From positions 310,195 through 374,194 of the forward strand of contig NZ_KB903240.1 of the NCBI RefSeq assembly GCF_000379625.1: DNA of 64,000 nt, written 5' to 3'. This document shows, in pieces, positions 63,805 through 64,000 of the stretch. The notes under the pieces were generated by a model. The model was given only the letters and a program-made list of their open reading frames with translations. It was not told where the DNA came from and did not search any database. Position 1 is the stretch's first letter. The number at the start of each line of letters is the position of its first letter. This stretch comes from Actinomycetospora chiangmaiensis DSM 45062 (lineage in GTDB: Bacteria > Actinomycetota > Actinomycetes > Mycobacteriales > Pseudonocardiaceae). The translations under genes were made by a program, and so were the position numbers.

Positions 63805-64000
63805 TCAGCCGGAGATCGGCGAGTCCGTGACGATCTTGTCGCCGTCGACCCGGTAGACGTACACCGGGGTGTCGGTGAGCTCGCCGTTCGGCTGCCACTG
63901 GAACTTCTTCGTCAGACCCTGGCCGTTGTAGGACCGCACGAAGTTGAGCAGTGCCGGACGCGAGTTCGCGCCCTTGTCGATGCCCTGCAGCAGGATGGTC
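63805..64000 (-). CDS. livJ: branched-chain amino-acid ABC transporter substrate-binding protein (C-terminal part)
   Basis: Only the last 65 residues lie in the window. ILLQGIDKGANSRPALLNFV, then GQGLTKKFQWQPNGELTDTPVYVYRV and DSPISG end like LivJ/LivK binding proteins (GEL..-VYVYRV). The gene continues past base 64000. First gene of the liv operon by order; a strong hairpin separates it from livH. Confidence 0.85.
   Translation of the reverse strand, partial: TILLQGIDKGANSRPALLNFVRSYNGQGLTKKFQWQPNGELTDTPVYVYRVDGDKIVTDSPISG

Overview
The window is very GC-rich, densely packed and rich in GTG starts. It carries an uvrB / coaE / rpsA / polA block in the order known from mycobacteria and related actinobacteria, an F420-type LLM oxidoreductase, PucR- and ANTAR-type regulators, UdgX and DUF5685. 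All of this points to a high-GC actinobacterium, most likely of the Pseudonocardiales; genus and species cannot be read from the sequence. I see no tRNA, rRNA, CRISPR array, insertion sequence or phage gene.

Region 1 (1-5.5 kb): the 3' part of an unusual exported-hydrolase / ABC-ATPase fusion with its permease, an LLM-class oxidoreductase and a Roadblock-like protein with a repetitive tail. Region 2 (5.7-20.7 kb) looks like a stress and carbonyl-detoxification island. It holds a four-helix membrane protein, three zinc medium-chain dehydrogenases of the formaldehyde dehydrogenase type (two of them next to SRPBCC proteins), a GAF-ANTAR antiterminator-type protein, a PucR-type regulator, a GT4 glycosyltransferase, and the operons GlsB / glycogen debranching enzyme / HtrA-like protease and PfpI / dehydrogenase / SRPBCC / dehydrogenase.

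Region 3 (20.8-31.7 kb): two divergent citrate synthases, one with an N-terminal helix-turn-helix, then glmS, a compact Clp-type AAA+ ATPase, a methyltransferase, a DUF1059-like protein, a lipoprotein, a sedolisin-type protease and a LysR regulator. Region 4 (31.9-41.3 kb): an alcohol dehydrogenase translationally coupled to a formaldehyde-activating-enzyme (Fae) homologue, a heterodimeric ABC exporter with complementary loss of ATPase motifs, a butanediol dehydrogenase with an AcoR-like regulator, a GNAT enzyme and UdgX.

Region 5 (41.3-57.6 kb): the conserved uvrB / coaE / rpsA / polA core, interrupted by DUF5685, DUF402, methyltransferase, GNAT and small-protein genes and by an overlapping operon of a Baeyer-Villiger-type monooxygenase, an NAD-binding dehydrogenase and a cytochrome P450. 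Region 6 (57.1-64 kb): a PaaI-type thioesterase, a LigD-like repair locus (degenerate ligase domain, phosphoesterase, then polymerase in another frame) and the branched-chain amino-acid transporter livJHMGF, with livJ cut by the window end.

The points most worth checking are the asymmetric ABC pair, the dehydrogenase-Fae pair, the degenerate and frame-split LigD locus, the monooxygenase-P450 operon, and several small Cys-rich or repeat-bearing elements.
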